DNA from: Hydrogenophaga sp040372165
Lineage (GTDB): Bacteria; Pseudomonadota; Gammaproteobacteria; Burkholderiales; Burkholderiaceae_C
Direction of reading: 5' to 3'
Length of the DNA: 64,000 nt
Assembly (NCBI RefSeq): GCF_040372165.1
Contig: NZ_BAABWG010000004.1
Coordinates: 1 to 64,000, forward strand
Made by a program: the position numbers and the translations under genes. Below, piece by piece: positions 26,477-36,000 of the stretch (positions are counted from its first letter, which is position 1; every line of letters begins with the position of its first letter). Under the pieces are notes generated by a model. It had not been told where the DNA came from. It saw only the letters and a list, made by a program, of their open reading frames with translations, and ran no database searches.

Positions 26477-27421
26477 TCACCAGCCGCCGCTGGCACCGCC
26501 GCCACCGAAACTGCCTCCACCACCGGAGCTCCATCCACCACCGCCGCCACCCGAACTCCACCCGCCGCCCGAGCCGCCTCCCCAGCGACCTCCGCGGGAG
26601 CCCGAACCTTTGCTCGCTGCCGAGAACAGGCCAAACACCTGGAAGAAGATGGCCACGATGATGCCGATGACGAAAAAGGCCACGCCCACGTAGAGTGCGC
26701 CGGACACAAACCAGGCCAAGCCGCCGGCAAACACACCCGATGCCAGGACGCCAAAGACGCGCCCGAAGATGCCGCGGAACACTGCCTGGATGACCGGATA
26801 GCCAAGAAAGACAAACAACAACAGGTTCTCCAGCGTGTCGCCATCGAGCTCAGACGAGGCGCTGGAGGAAGAGGACGAAGAGGCCGACTCTGCCGGCAGT
26901 GGCAGTGCTTCGCCTTCAACGCGGGCAAAGAGGTGATCCAGGGCCGCGCTGATGCCGCCGGCAAAATCGCCGCGCCTGAATGCAGGGGTCAGGACCTGAT
27001 CAATGATGCGCTTGGCAATCATGTCGGGTATGGCGCCCTCCAATGCTCTTGAAGTGGCGATGTGCATGCGCCGGTCATTCTTGGCCACCACCAGCACCAG
27101 CCCATCACCGACCTCGGCACGCCCGACGGCCGTGGCTCGGGCCAGCCGCTGCGTGTAGCTGAAGACATCCTCAGGCTGCGTGGTGGGCACGATGACCACG
27201 ATGATTTGCGTGCCGCGGCGAGACTCAAACTCGGAGAGCTTGGCTTCGAGTTGAGCTATTTGTGAGGGGCTGAGTGTGCTTGTCTGGTCCGTGACGTGGG
27301 CAGTGATGGCAGGGAGCGGCAGGCGGTTCGCGGCATGCGCACCCAAGGGCAGTGCCAGGCACAGCCAAGCCAGCACCAAAAGGCTGATCCCGGCGAGCAG
27401 GTGCTGAGTCGGCAGCCTCAT
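26477..27421 (-). CDS. TPM domain protein with glycine-rich tail (YgcG-like)
   Basis: A 314-residue exported membrane protein. It has a signal peptide (LLAGISLLVLAWLCLALPLGAHA), a TPM domain (ITAHVTDQTSTLSPSQIAQLEAKLSEFE and GLVLVVAKNDRRMHIATSRALEG), a central pair of membrane helices, and a C-terminal Gly/Ser/Trp-rich tail that starts after SAASKGSGSRGG. The frame is open to 27520, but ATG 27421 sits next to the signal peptide and 10 bases after lemA. Confidence 0.88.
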   Translation of the reverse strand: MRLPTQHLLAGISLLVLAWLCLALPLGAHAANRLPLPAITAHVTDQTSTLSPSQIAQLEAKLSEFESRRGTQIIVVIVPTTQPEDVFSYTQRLARATAVGRAEVGDGLVLVVAKNDRRMHIATSRALEGAIPDMIAKRIIDQVLTPAFRRGDFAGGISAALDHLFARVEGEALPLPAESASSSSSSSASSELDGDTLENLLLFVFLGYPVIQAVFRGIFGRVFGVLASGVFAGGLAWFVSGALYVGVAFFVIGIIVAIFFQVFGLFSAASKGSGSRGGRWGGGSGGGWSSGGGGGGWSSGGGGSFGGGGASGGW

Positions 27422-27431
27422 CAGCACTGCG

Positions 27432-28037
27432 TCACTTCTGGGAGCCAAATTCGATCTTGGGAGGTGTGCTGATCGCGGCTTCGTTCTCCACCGTGAAGCT
27501 CGCCTTTGTCTCATAGCCAAAAATCATGGCGGTGAGATTGGTCGGGAAGCTGCGGCGCAGAATGTTGTATTCCTGAACGGCCTGAATGAAATCATTGCGC
27601 GCGACGGTAATGCGATTCTCAGTGCCGGCGTATTCTGCGGAGAAATCGCGGAACGCCTGATTGGCCTTGAGCTGGGGATAGCGTTCGACCACCACCATCA
27701 GTCGGGCCAGTGCCGAACCCAACTCGCCCTGCGCTGCCTGGAACTGTTGCATGGCCGCCGGGTTGTTGACCATGTCGGGCGAGACTTGAATAGAGGTGGC
27801 CTTGGCGCGGGCCTCGATGACCTTGGTGAGGGTCTCCTGCTCGAAGTCAGCTTCTCCTTCAACAATGGCCTGCAAGTTGGGGATCAGGTCAGCGCGACGC
27901 TGGTACTGATTCAGCACCTCGGCCCAGGCCGATTTGGTCTGCTCGTCGAGTCGCTGAAAGTCGTTGTAGCCGCAGCCGCCGAGCAGCAGACTTGCGGCCA
28001 GCGCCCAAACAACAAGAAACAATCGAGACATGAGCAT
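27432..28037 (-). CDS. lemA: LemA family protein
   Basis: A 201-residue LemA protein. The N-terminal hydrophobic helix ends in a lipobox-like LLGGC, and the long helical bundle carries RRADLIPNLQAIVEGEADFEQETL and the C-terminal NLTAMIFGYETKASFTVEN. LemA and TPM proteins are frequent operon partners. The first gene of the trio, it diverges from the NTF2-like gene over 40 bases. Confidence 0.93.
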   Translation of the reverse strand: MLMSRLFLVVWALAASLLLGGCGYNDFQRLDEQTKSAWAEVLNQYQRRADLIPNLQAIVEGEADFEQETLTKVIEARAKATSIQVSPDMVNNPAAMQQFQAAQGELGSALARLMVVVERYPQLKANQAFRDFSAEYAGTENRITVARNDFIQAVQEYNILRRSFPTNLTAMIFGYETKASFTVENEAAISTPPKIEFGSQK

Positions 28038-28128
28038 TGCCCTCCATTAAGCGATTCTTCTATCATAGTGCGTTGTAATGACTGCTGCGCTGGTCGCCAC
28101 GCCTGTGCTGCGCGCCCCGGAACCTCCC

Positions 28129-28569
28129 ATGCCCAAGACCCTGTTGCCACTGAGCACGCCCGACGACACCGAGGCGGCCTACTACGACGCGTTGCTTCAT
28201 GCCGATCTGGAGCAACTGATGGCATGCTGGTCGGATGAGGATGACATCGTCTGCGTCCTCCCCGGCACCCACCGGCTGATCGGACATGCGCAGATCCGCG
28301 CAGCCTTTGAAGCACTGATGACGAACGGAAGCATCCGGGTCGTGGTGGAGAATCTGCACAAGACAGAGACGGCATCGTCGACGATTCACAGTGCTCTGGT
28401 GCATGTCAGCATGGGGGCTGCAGACAGGCCTGAGGATTTGTGGCTGTTTGTGACCAGCGTCTATGTGAAGACAGCACATGGCTGGCGGCTGGTGGCCCAC
28501 CATGCCAGCCCGGGCATGCAGGAGAGTGTGACAGGCTCCTGGGTGGCCGCCGACACGACCTTGCACTGA
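28129..28569 (+). CDS. NTF2/SnoaL-like protein
   Basis: A small cone-shaped alpha+beta barrel protein of the SnoaL/YybH type. TPDDTEAAYYDALLHADLEQLMACWSDEDD is the usual helical N-terminus, and RLIGHAQIRAAFEALM and GWRLVAHHASP the barrel strands. The frame is open from 28078, which would add 17 residues; the family start favours ATG 28129. Catalytic role unknown. Confidence 0.8.
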   Translation: MPKTLLPLSTPDDTEAAYYDALLHADLEQLMACWSDEDDIVCVLPGTHRLIGHAQIRAAFEALMTNGSIRVVVENLHKTETASSTIHSALVHVSMGAADRPEDLWLFVTSVYVKTAHGWRLVAHHASPGMQESVTGSWVAADTTLH

Positions 28570-28608
28570 GCCTGCACACTGACACTGACACCGACACTGA
28601 ATCAGCGC

Positions 28609-29739
28609 GTGTTTGATCGAACGCAAGCCACTGTCGACGGTGCTGCGACGGCGCGCCTGGCCCGATGGGCTGAGGCGGTGGTGGCCGATCCTGCAGACGC
28701 CGCTCGGGGCCTGGACGCTGTGACGCCCTGGTGGCTTCCCGGTGGCAACCTGCAAACCATCTGGTCCGCCATCGGCGCGCGCCGGCATTTTGGCGCCAAA
28801 CCCCGGTGGCAACGACAACGCTGGGACACACCCGACCAGGACTTCATCGACGTGGATGTGTTCGATGATGGCTCCACCACCACAAACAACAACAGCAGCA
28901 GCGAGACCGATGACCGGCCATTGCTGGTGCTTTTTCACGGACTGGAAGGCTCATCGTCCAGCCAGTATGCGGTCGCCTTTGCCGACTTCGCGCAGACCCA
29001 CGGCGTGGCGATGGCCGTGCCTCACTTTCGTGGGTGTTCGGGTGAGCTCAATGTCGCGCCTCGGGCCTACCATTCCGGAGACTTCGCGGAAGTCGACTGG
29101 ATTCTGACGCGTTTTCGCCGCCAGCATCCACATCGCACGATGGTGGCGGCCGGTGTGTCGCTGGGCGGCAATGCCCTGCTGCGCTGGGCGGGCGAAATGG
29201 GAGAAGCAGCGGCGACCCGGGTAAAAGCCGTTGCCGCCATCTGCTCACCGCTTGATCTTGCGTCCGGTGGACATGCCATCGGCCAGGGTTTCAATCGGCT
29301 GGTCTACACGCGCATGTTTCTCAACACCATGGTGCCCAAGGCGCTGGACAAATGGGCGCAGCACCCCGGCCTGTTTGACCGTGATGCCCTGCTGTCTGCC
29401 AAGGATTTGTATGCGTTCGACAATGTTTTCACAGCCCCTTTGCACGGCTTTGAAAACACGGAAGACTATTGGAGCCGTGCGTCGGCGAAGCCGGTGCTGG
29501 CCGATATCCGGATACCGGCGCTGGCACTGAACGCCCGCAATGATCCGTTTGTGCCTGCTGCCAGCCTTCCCCGGGAAGGCGAGGTGGGCAAACACGTCAG
29601 CTTGTGGCAACCTCGGCGAGGGGGCCATGTGGGCTTCCCGGGCAGCTTGCCGCCATGGGGAGTGCCGGGACATGTCCGGAGCATGCCGGAGGCTGTAGGA
29701 CAGTGGCTGCTGGCGCACGCAGGGTGCGCGCGCGGGTAG
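28609..29739 (+). CDS. YheT family alpha/beta hydrolase
   Basis: A 376-residue alpha/beta hydrolase of the YheT/ABHD1 family. WWLPGGNLQTIWSA and LVLFHGLEGSSSSQYA are the entry motifs. The nucleophile is the serine in AGVSLGGNALLRW, with the acid in NARNDPFVP and the histidine in RRGGHVGF. Translation would begin at GTG 28609, as no in-frame ATG gives the conserved N-terminus. An Asn/Ser/Thr-rich insert sits near residues 88-105. Confidence 0.88.
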   Translation: MFDRTQATVDGAATARLARWAEAVVADPADAARGLDAVTPWWLPGGNLQTIWSAIGARRHFGAKPRWQRQRWDTPDQDFIDVDVFDDGSTTTNNNSSSETDDRPLLVLFHGLEGSSSSQYAVAFADFAQTHGVAMAVPHFRGCSGELNVAPRAYHSGDFAEVDWILTRFRRQHPHRTMVAAGVSLGGNALLRWAGEMGEAAATRVKAVAAICSPLDLASGGHAIGQGFNRLVYTRMFLNTMVPKALDKWAQHPGLFDRDALLSAKDLYAFDNVFTAPLHGFENTEDYWSRASAKPVLADIRIPALALNARNDPFVPAASLPREGEVGKHVSLWQPRRGGHVGFPGSLPPWGVPGHVRSMPEAVGQWLLAHAGCARG

Positions 29740-29792
29740 CCTGAAGAAACCATCGACAGGTCTGAGAGGACAAACCAGGAGAAACCGAGCGG

Positions 29793-30365
29793 ATGGATGA
29801 CATCGTCAAAGCAGCGCTGGCCAAGTGGCCCAACGTCCCCGATTGTTATGGTTGGCTGGGGCTGGACGGCCGAGGCCAGTGGTACATGCGGGACGACAAG
29901 GCACAGGCGGCAGGACCGTTTGCTGTGCTGCGGGGAGAGCCGGCGACCAGCCCGGCGGCCAAGGGATCGCTGCTGCGCCATGACAAGCTGATCGATTTCA
30001 TCGGTCGGAACTATGAAAGCGACGAACAGGGGCAATGGTTCTTCCAGAACGGGCCCCAAAGGGTGTACGTCGAGCTGGAGGTCACGCCCTGGGTGTGGCG
30101 TATTCAGCTCAATGGCGAGATCACGTCCCACACCGGCAAACCGGCAGGGAAAGTGGGTGCCTGCTGGCTTGATGAGAGAGGCCGCCTGTATCTGGAAACC
30201 GATCTGGGCATGGGGGTCGTGCACACGGCTGACATGCATCAGGCTGCAGAAGCGGTGGAGTCTGGGCGGTGGAAGCCTGAAGAGACCACGGTCGCTGCCC
30301 TGGTCGAGCGTGGACAGTATGTGCGCAGCCCCGCAGCTCGCCAGGCTGCCGTGGCGCACGGCTGA
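29793..30365 (+). CDS. Conserved hypothetical protein (DUF2946-like)
   Basis: A 190-residue soluble protein. MDDIVKAALAKWPNVPDCYGWLGLDGRGQW and the central FIGRNYESDEQGQWFFQNGPQRVYVELE match what I recall of the DUF2946 family of betaproteobacteria, known only as hypothetical. No signal peptide or known catalytic motif is visible. It follows the hydrolase gene by about 50 bases and may be co-transcribed. Confidence 0.78.
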   Translation: MDDIVKAALAKWPNVPDCYGWLGLDGRGQWYMRDDKAQAAGPFAVLRGEPATSPAAKGSLLRHDKLIDFIGRNYESDEQGQWFFQNGPQRVYVELEVTPWVWRIQLNGEITSHTGKPAGKVGACWLDERGRLYLETDLGMGVVHTADMHQAAEAVESGRWKPEETTVAALVERGQYVRSPAARQAAVAHG

Positions 30366-30415
30366 TCACCTGCACAAACCGTGCGACATGGGCAAAAGGG
30401 CTCCGAGGTTCTGAC

Positions 30416-30913
30416 ATGAAACCTGTTTCGCTTCTTGTGGCGCTGATCGGCTCATCGGCTTTCATCGCTTCCGCGCTGGCACAACACGACGCCTCGCACC
30501 ACGGACATGTGCCCGGGCATGGAGCAGGCCATGCCGACATGCAGGACGGGCGAGAGCTGGTGGCGTTTCCGGCACCCATGCGCGCGCATACCTTGAGCAA
30601 CATGCGTGATCACCTGAAAGCCATGGGTGACATCCAGGCAGCCATGTCCAAAGAAGACCTTGATCTGGCTGCCCGCATTGCCGAGCAACGCCTGGGCATG
30701 TCGTCGCTGGAGGCGCATGGTGCTCACGACCTGGCGGGCTTCATGCCAGAGGGCATGCGCGCGGCGGGAACGGCCATGCACCGATCGGCCAGCCAGCTGG
30801 CCGTTGAGCTGCGCAACACGGGCGCAACAGGGGACTGGAAACCCAGCCTCGCTTCGTTTGCCAGGCTCACGCAAACATGCGTGGCCTGCCATGCGGCCTA
30901 CCGCCTGCAGTAG
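30416..30913 (+). CDS. Exported c-type cytochrome-like protein (C-terminal CxxCH)
   Basis: A 165-residue protein with a signal peptide cleaved near ASALA-Q22, a His-rich N-terminus (HDASHHGHVPGHGAGHAD) and a single haem motif CVACH six residues from the end. One C-terminal CxxCH after a helical bundle is the arrangement of cytochromes c-prime, so a four-helix haem protein is plausible. The His-rich segment could bind copper or another metal. Function inferred only. Confidence 0.78.
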   Translation: MKPVSLLVALIGSSAFIASALAQHDASHHGHVPGHGAGHADMQDGRELVAFPAPMRAHTLSNMRDHLKAMGDIQAAMSKEDLDLAARIAEQRLGMSSLEAHGAHDLAGFMPEGMRAAGTAMHRSASQLAVELRNTGATGDWKPSLASFARLTQTCVACHAAYRLQ

Positions 30914-30955
30914 CGGTCAGTAGGCACACTCCAGGCTTGGGACCTGGTCACCGCC

Positions 30956-30993
30956 AAAGAAAAAGCCGGTCAGTTGTGACCGGCTTTTTCTTT
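30956..30993. terminator. Bidirectional terminator
   Basis: AAAGAAAAAGCCGGTCA (30956-30972), loop GTTG and TGACCGGCTTTTTCTTT (30977-30993) are a perfect 17-bp inverted repeat with A/T tracts on both sides. It serves the two convergent cytochrome genes. Confidence 0.92.
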
Positions 30994-31071
30994 GCGGGCG
31001 TGGCATTTTGCGGATGCCTCGCGGGAGAAGCGGCCAGATTGTTCTGGCCTTTGTGCTTGTGCTTCTCTGGC

Positions 31072-31587
31072 TTATTTGGCAGCGTCGACCATGTACTGGA
31101 CGGTAGCCTTGATCTCTTCTTCAGAGGCAGCAGAGCCACCTTTGGGCGGCATGGCGCCCTTGCCATTGACAACGCTGGCGACCAAGGTGTCGATGCCCGT
31201 GGCAATGCGTGCGCTCCAGGCTGCTGCGTCACCGAACTTGGGTGCGCCGGCAACGCCAGCCGCGTGGCAGGCGGCACATGCGCTGTTGTACAGGCCTTCA
31301 GCTGTCTGAGCCGCTGGCGCAGCAGCAGCGACCACAGGTGCGGCGGCAGCCGGCTCGTCGGCAGGCGGGTTGGCCGGGTCGTAGAGGCGCACCGAGCCCA
31401 CTTTCTGGATGCGCTCGGCCTTGGCCAGCTCGGCGTCCACGGTATCGACCGCAGGCTTGTCGCTGCGGACGACAAAGTTCACCAGTCCGATGATGACAAA
31501 CACCGGAATCACGAAGGAGAAAAACGACAGCCAGGCCAGCTGGGCAGGGGTTTTGACAGGGCCGGTATGAGAGTCGTGGGCGCTCAT
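31072..31587 (-). CDS. Membrane-anchored cytochrome c5-like protein
   Basis: A 171-residue class I cytochrome c. An N-terminal membrane anchor (about residues 16-40) is followed by an Ala/Pro-rich linker, the haem motif CAACH (Cys104, Cys107, His108) and the Met ligand in GAMPPKGG. Proteins of this build pass electrons to terminal oxidases. It stands alone upstream of tRNA-Arg on the opposite strand. Confidence 0.9.
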   Translation of the reverse strand: MSAHDSHTGPVKTPAQLAWLSFFSFVIPVFVIIGLVNFVVRSDKPAVDTVDAELAKAERIQKVGSVRLYDPANPPADEPAAAAPVVAAAAPAAQTAEGLYNSACAACHAAGVAGAPKFGDAAAWSARIATGIDTLVASVVNGKGAMPPKGGSAASEEEIKATVQYMVDAAK

Positions 31588-31690
31588 GGTGTGTGTTCTC
31601 GCGTTTGAAACCGTTGGAATTTGACCGCTGGCTGGCAGCGGCGAACAGCCTGAGATTATATCGCGTAGGGGCAGTTGGGCCTACGCCTGC

Positions 31691-31696
31691 TAGAAT
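31691..31696 (+). promoter_or_regulatory. -10 box of the tRNA-Arg gene
   Basis: TAGAAT ends 11 bases before the tRNA 5' end, the right distance for a tRNA promoter. No good -35 box is visible. Confidence 0.45.
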
Positions 31697-31707
31697 CTGT
31701 GGTCTGC

Positions 31708-31783
31708 GCGGCTGTAGCTCAGTGGATAGAGTATTGGCCTCCGAAGCCAAGGGTCGTGGGTTCGATCCCCGCCAGCCGCGCCA
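31708..31783 (+). tRNA. tRNA-Arg (CCG)
   Basis: A 76-base cloverleaf. Acceptor arm GCGGCTG (31708-31714) pairs with CAGCCGC (31773-31779), then discriminator G and encoded CCA. The anticodon stem TTGGC/GCCAA encloses CTCCGAA, anticodon CCG. The T-loop is TTCGATC with stem GTGGG/CCCGC. A T-run follows after six bases. Confidence 0.95.
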
Positions 31784-32250
31784 GATTTTTCGCATGGTGG
31801 CACCTGTTGCGTGTCACGCCAGCCGTTGCGGGCCAGCCTTCTTGTCAGGTCAGGCCGTTGCCTCGATGAAGGCGCGCTGAGCATCGACTTCTCCACGCAT
31901 TTCGCTGTCTTGCTTTGGGCCTGAGCTGGCTCCGGGGGACCTGGGCTGCATTCGAGCCCTCCAGCACCGCCGCCGAGCGGCTGCAACGCCCGTCCAGGCC
32001 TGGCTCGGACTATGCTGCGCAGGCAAAAAGATACTGGTAGACGGATGAAGGCGGTCGGGTGTAGCCCTCCGCTGTGTGTGAAAGCCGGAACTTCCTTCCA
32101 AGCGGGCGAACAGACCCGCTGCAGCCGGGGAGCTGCATACAGGCCTCGCCTGCCAACGGTTGATTTTTCTTGTTCAATTGTTCAGTTGTTCAACTGTGGC
32201 CGGGCCTTGTCTTTTTGCCTTGTCTGAGGTGGGAGCGAAAGGCGAACAAC
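31784..32250. other. 467-base gene-free spacer with a possibly structured leader
   Basis: No convincing gene lies here; the open frames have no family features. The right part, before the CAP-domain gene, holds three consecutive small hairpins: AGCGGG/CCCGCT (32101-32120), GCAGC/GCTGC (32121-32136) and AGGC/GCCT (32141-32151). Three imperfect 8-bp units related to GTTCAATT follow at 32172-32195. I cannot match it to a named riboswitch. Confidence 0.4.
32172..32195 (+). repeat. Short tandem repeat, three 8-bp units
   Basis: GTTCAATT, GTTCAGTT and GTTCAACT lie head to tail about 55 bases before the CAP-domain gene. Length variation here could alter expression, but the units are imperfect and few. 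Confidence 0.5.
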
Positions 32251-33033
32251 ATGATGAACCCCGAATACAGCAGAACGCCGGATGGTCTGGCTCTCCAGCG
32301 TCGTGAGATGCGCCCATGGCGCCCCGGCCTGGTGAGCATCGTCGCGGTGCTGGCTCTGAGTGCGTGTGGAGGTGGAGGCGGTGCCGACGATGACAGCGTG
32401 AGCGATCCGCAGGCTTCCTCGACCGGTGTTCAAGAACAGGGCGCCAGCGATGCCCCTGCCGCGTCAGGTGGAGCGACTGCTGGCACGTCTTCGACGCCAG
32501 CGCCCGCCACGGGCGCGACACCGGCGGCATCAAGCCCGGCTGCGCCTGCAGCACCTTCTCCTTCACCTTCGCCTTCTCCGGTGCCGCCACCTGCTCCGGC
32601 TCCAAGCGTTGTTGCTTGCGGTGGCGCCATGCAGGCTGAAATGCTGGCTGCCGTGAATGCTGCCCGTGCTTCAGCGCGCTCATGCGGCAGTACCGCCATG
32701 GCCGCAACGGGGGCGGTCTCCTGGAGCAAGGCGCTGGAGAATGCGGCGATACGCCATGCCTCTGACATGGCCGCGAACAACTGGTTTTCGCACACGGGAA
32801 CCGACGGCAGCAGCGTGGGCTCTCGCGCGATCGACGCAGGTTATCGCTACAGCGCCATTGCCGAGAACATTGCCGCTGGCTATGGTTCGGTGAATCAGGT
32901 GATGAGCGGCTGGCTCTCGAGCTCAGGCCATTGCAAGGCCATCATGACGCCGCGTTTTCAGGATCTGGGCGTGGCATGTCGAATGCAAAGCGGCGGCCGG
33001 ACCAACTGGAGCATGGAGCTGGGGGTGCGGTAG
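32251..33033 (+). CDS. CAP/SCP-domain lipoprotein
   Basis: A 260-residue protein with a hydrophobic signal and lipobox LSAC followed by five glycines, a 75-residue Ala/Pro/Ser/Thr linker, and a C-terminal CAP (SCP/PR-1) domain. The CAP landmarks are ALENAAIRHASDMAANNWFSHTG, AENIAAGY and the C-terminal GHCKAIMTPRFQDLGVAC. ATG 32251 has an AAGG site; a start at 32308 would give a more typical short lipoprotein leader. The role is unknown; CAP proteins act outside the cell. Confidence 0.87.
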   Translation: MMNPEYSRTPDGLALQRREMRPWRPGLVSIVAVLALSACGGGGGADDDSVSDPQASSTGVQEQGASDAPAASGGATAGTSSTPAPATGATPAASSPAAPAAPSPSPSPSPVPPPAPAPSVVACGGAMQAEMLAAVNAARASARSCGSTAMAATGAVSWSKALENAAIRHASDMAANNWFSHTGTDGSSVGSRAIDAGYRYSAIAENIAAGYGSVNQVMSGWLSSSGHCKAIMTPRFQDLGVACRMQSGGRTNWSMELGVR

Positions 33034-33050
33034 TCGCAAGCGCAGGCGCA

Positions 33051-36000
33051 TCATTGGCCTGTGGTGCCACTTCGCCAGGCGACGGCTGCCGCCAATTGAG
33101 CCTTGAACCCCGGTGCGGCGCGAACCAGTTCGGCAGGATCAATCGGCATGGTGGGTGCCCGGAAGCCGGGTCCGCCTTCAGGACTGGCGGGCGAGGGTGC
33201 CTCTACCTCTGCCGGATCAGCAGGGGGCTTGCTGTCTGAAGGCCTGGAGTCCAGGTGACTCTCTGGCTCCATGACGCGCTCGGGGGCAGGCGACCGCGCT
33301 GGTCTCTCTTGCAGCGGCTCGACCTTCATGGGCGTGCCTTCCCCGCCAATGCCCAGGATGCTGCGGACTGGGGGCGCGGTGGGGGCGCTGGAGGTGTCGT
33401 CCGGGCCGGTCAGACCATCGCTCAGCGCGAGATGCGTAGCCACGCTCTGCTGAAGTACAGCGTGCATTTGAGACGAACGAACGGCTTTCTGCACATAGAT
33501 ACCGTGCTCGCTGGTGACGGGCTCGTGCCTGACAGCATGTTGAACGTGCACGACCGGGTGCATGGTGAGTGCGCCGCCCGTGGACATGACGGGGGCTGTG
33601 CCGAAGATCGGCATGGTCTGTGACTCGGAGAGCAGCAGATCATCCGGTGCCTGGGCCATGGCTTCTGCCAGCAGGAGGGTGCCAATGGCGCCCGGCGTGA
33701 GACCGGACGTCCAGAGCTGGCTTTCTGCCGAAGCACTGCCTACTGCGCGCAGCACATGCAACTCGGGTGGGGTGTTGTATGTGCTGGTGGGGAAGCTGTC
33801 GTACGCGAGCGTCTCGGCCGGCGTCACGCTGCCTTCTGCTGCCTGTGGCGGTGGTGCTTCTACGGGTGCCGGCGCCGGGGCTGGCGCTTCGACAGGTGCC
33901 GGTGAGGGCGCGGGTGCTGGCGGTGGTGGCGGCGCCGCGGCAACGCGGACGGTGAGCGTGCCAATGTCGGAAGCCATGCCGTCGGTGACGGTGTAGTCCA
34001 CCGTGTCGGTGCCACTGAAGTTGGCCGGCGGTGTGTATGTGTAGCTGCCGTCAGCGGCAATGGTTATTCGGCCGCCCTGTGTGGTGGCGAATGTACCCGT
34101 CACTGCAGTGAGTGTGTCGCCGTCGAGGTCGGTGTCATTGGCCAGGAGGGACACGCTGCCAGAGAGGCGTGTGTTTTCGTGCGCGTTGGCGCTGTCGTCC
34201 ACGGCGACGGGGGCGTCATTGACAGGTGTGACGGTGATGCTGAGCGTGCCGGTGTCGGACGCTGCCCCGTCGGTAACGGTGTAGCTGACGGTGTCGGTGC
34301 CGTTGAAGTCGGTGGGCGGTGTGTAGGTGTAGCTGCCGTCCGACGCAATGGTGATGCTGCCGCCTTGCGCGGTGGTGAAGGTGCCGGCCACAGCGGTGAG
34401 CAGGTCACCATCAACATCGGTGTCGTTGGAGACCAAATTCATGGTGGAGGTCAATGGCGCGTCTTCGCTGGTGGTGGCAGTGTCGTTGACCGCGACAGGC
34501 GCATCGTTGACGGCACCAACCGTGATGGTGAGTGTTCCGGTGTCTGACGCAGCGCTGTCGGTGACGGTGTAGTCGACGGTATCGATACCGTTGAAATCCG
34601 GTGGCGGTGTGTAGGTGTAGTGCCCGTCGTTGGTGATGGTGATGCTGCCGCCTTGTGCGGTGGCGAAGGTGCCTGCCACGGCAGTGAGACCATCGCCGTC
34701 AACGTCAGTGTCGTTGGCCAGGAGGGAGATGGTGGAGCTCAGCGGCGTGTCTTCGTCGGTGGCGGCGGTGTCGTCCAGCGCATTGGGTGGATCATTGGCC
34801 GGACCGACGCTGATGGTCAGGGTGCCGGTGTCGCTGTCGGTGCCATCGGTGACGGTGTAGCTGACCGAGTCGGTGCCGTTGAAGTTGGTCGGCGGCGTGT
34901 AGGTGTAGCTGCCGTCGGAAGCAATGGTGATGCTGCCCCCTTGTGCCGTGGCGAAGGTGCCTGCCACCACAGTGAGTAGGTCGCCGTCTGCATCGGTGTC
35001 GTTGGCGTCCAGGTCGACGGTGGAGGTGAACACTTGGTCTTCGACGACGCTGATGGTGTCGTCTGTCGCGACGGGGGCATCGTTGACAGCGCCAACTGTG
35101 ATGGTGAGCGTGCCGGTGTCGGATGCGTTGCCGTCGGTGACGAAGTAGTCCACCGTGTCGGTGCCGTTGAAGTTGGCGGCGGGCGTGTAGGTGAAGTGGC
35201 CGTTGCTGGCGATGACAATGGTGCCACCCTGTGTGGTGGCGAACGTGCCCGCCACGGCGGTGAGCGCGTCGCCATCGACATCCACGTCGTTGGACACCAG
35301 AGGCACGCTGGAGCTCAGCGGTACATCCTCGTTGGTGGTGGCAGTGTCGTTCACTGCGATGGGGGCGTCATTGGCCGCGGCAACGTTGATGGTCAGGGTG
35401 CCGGTATCGGACGCGCTGCCATCGGTGACCACATAGTCCACCGAGTCCACCCCATTGAAATCGGGTGGCGGTGTGTAGGAGTAGCTGCCGTCGGTGGCGA
35501 TGGTGATGCTGCCGCCTTGTGTGGTCGCGAAGGTGCCCGCGACCACGGTGAGCGTGTCGCCATCGATGTCGGTGTCGTTGGCGTCAAGCTCGACGCTGGA
35601 TATGAATGGCGTATCTTCCGTGGTGGCAACAGTGTCGTCCACCGCCACCGGGGCGTCATTGACGGCAGCGACGTTGAGCGTCAAGGTGCCGGTGTCGGAC
35701 GCGATCCCGTCGGTGACGGTATAGCTGACGGTGTCCGTGCCGTTGAAATTGCTGGGCGGCGTGTAGGTGTAGCTGCCGTCGGAGGCGATGGTGATGCTGC
35801 CGCCTTGTGTGGTCGCGAAGGTGCCCGCGACCACGGTGAGCGTGTCGCCGTCGACGTCGGTGTCGTTGGCGTCAAGGTCGACCGTGGAAGTGAACAATGT
35901 GTCTTCCGTGGTGGCGGCGGTGTCGTCCACCGCCACCGGGGCGTCATTGACGGCAGCGACGTTGAGCGTCAAGGTGCCGGTGTCGGACGCGATCCCGTCA

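Noticed and set aside
31690..32101. Minus-strand frames over and after the tRNA-Arg gene
   Set aside because: One runs through the tRNA, and none has a ribosome-binding site or recognisable domain.
31708..32250. tRNA-Arg as an integration site for a genomic island
   Set aside because: No integrase gene, no direct repeat of the tRNA 3' end and no phage or transfer genes are visible in the window.
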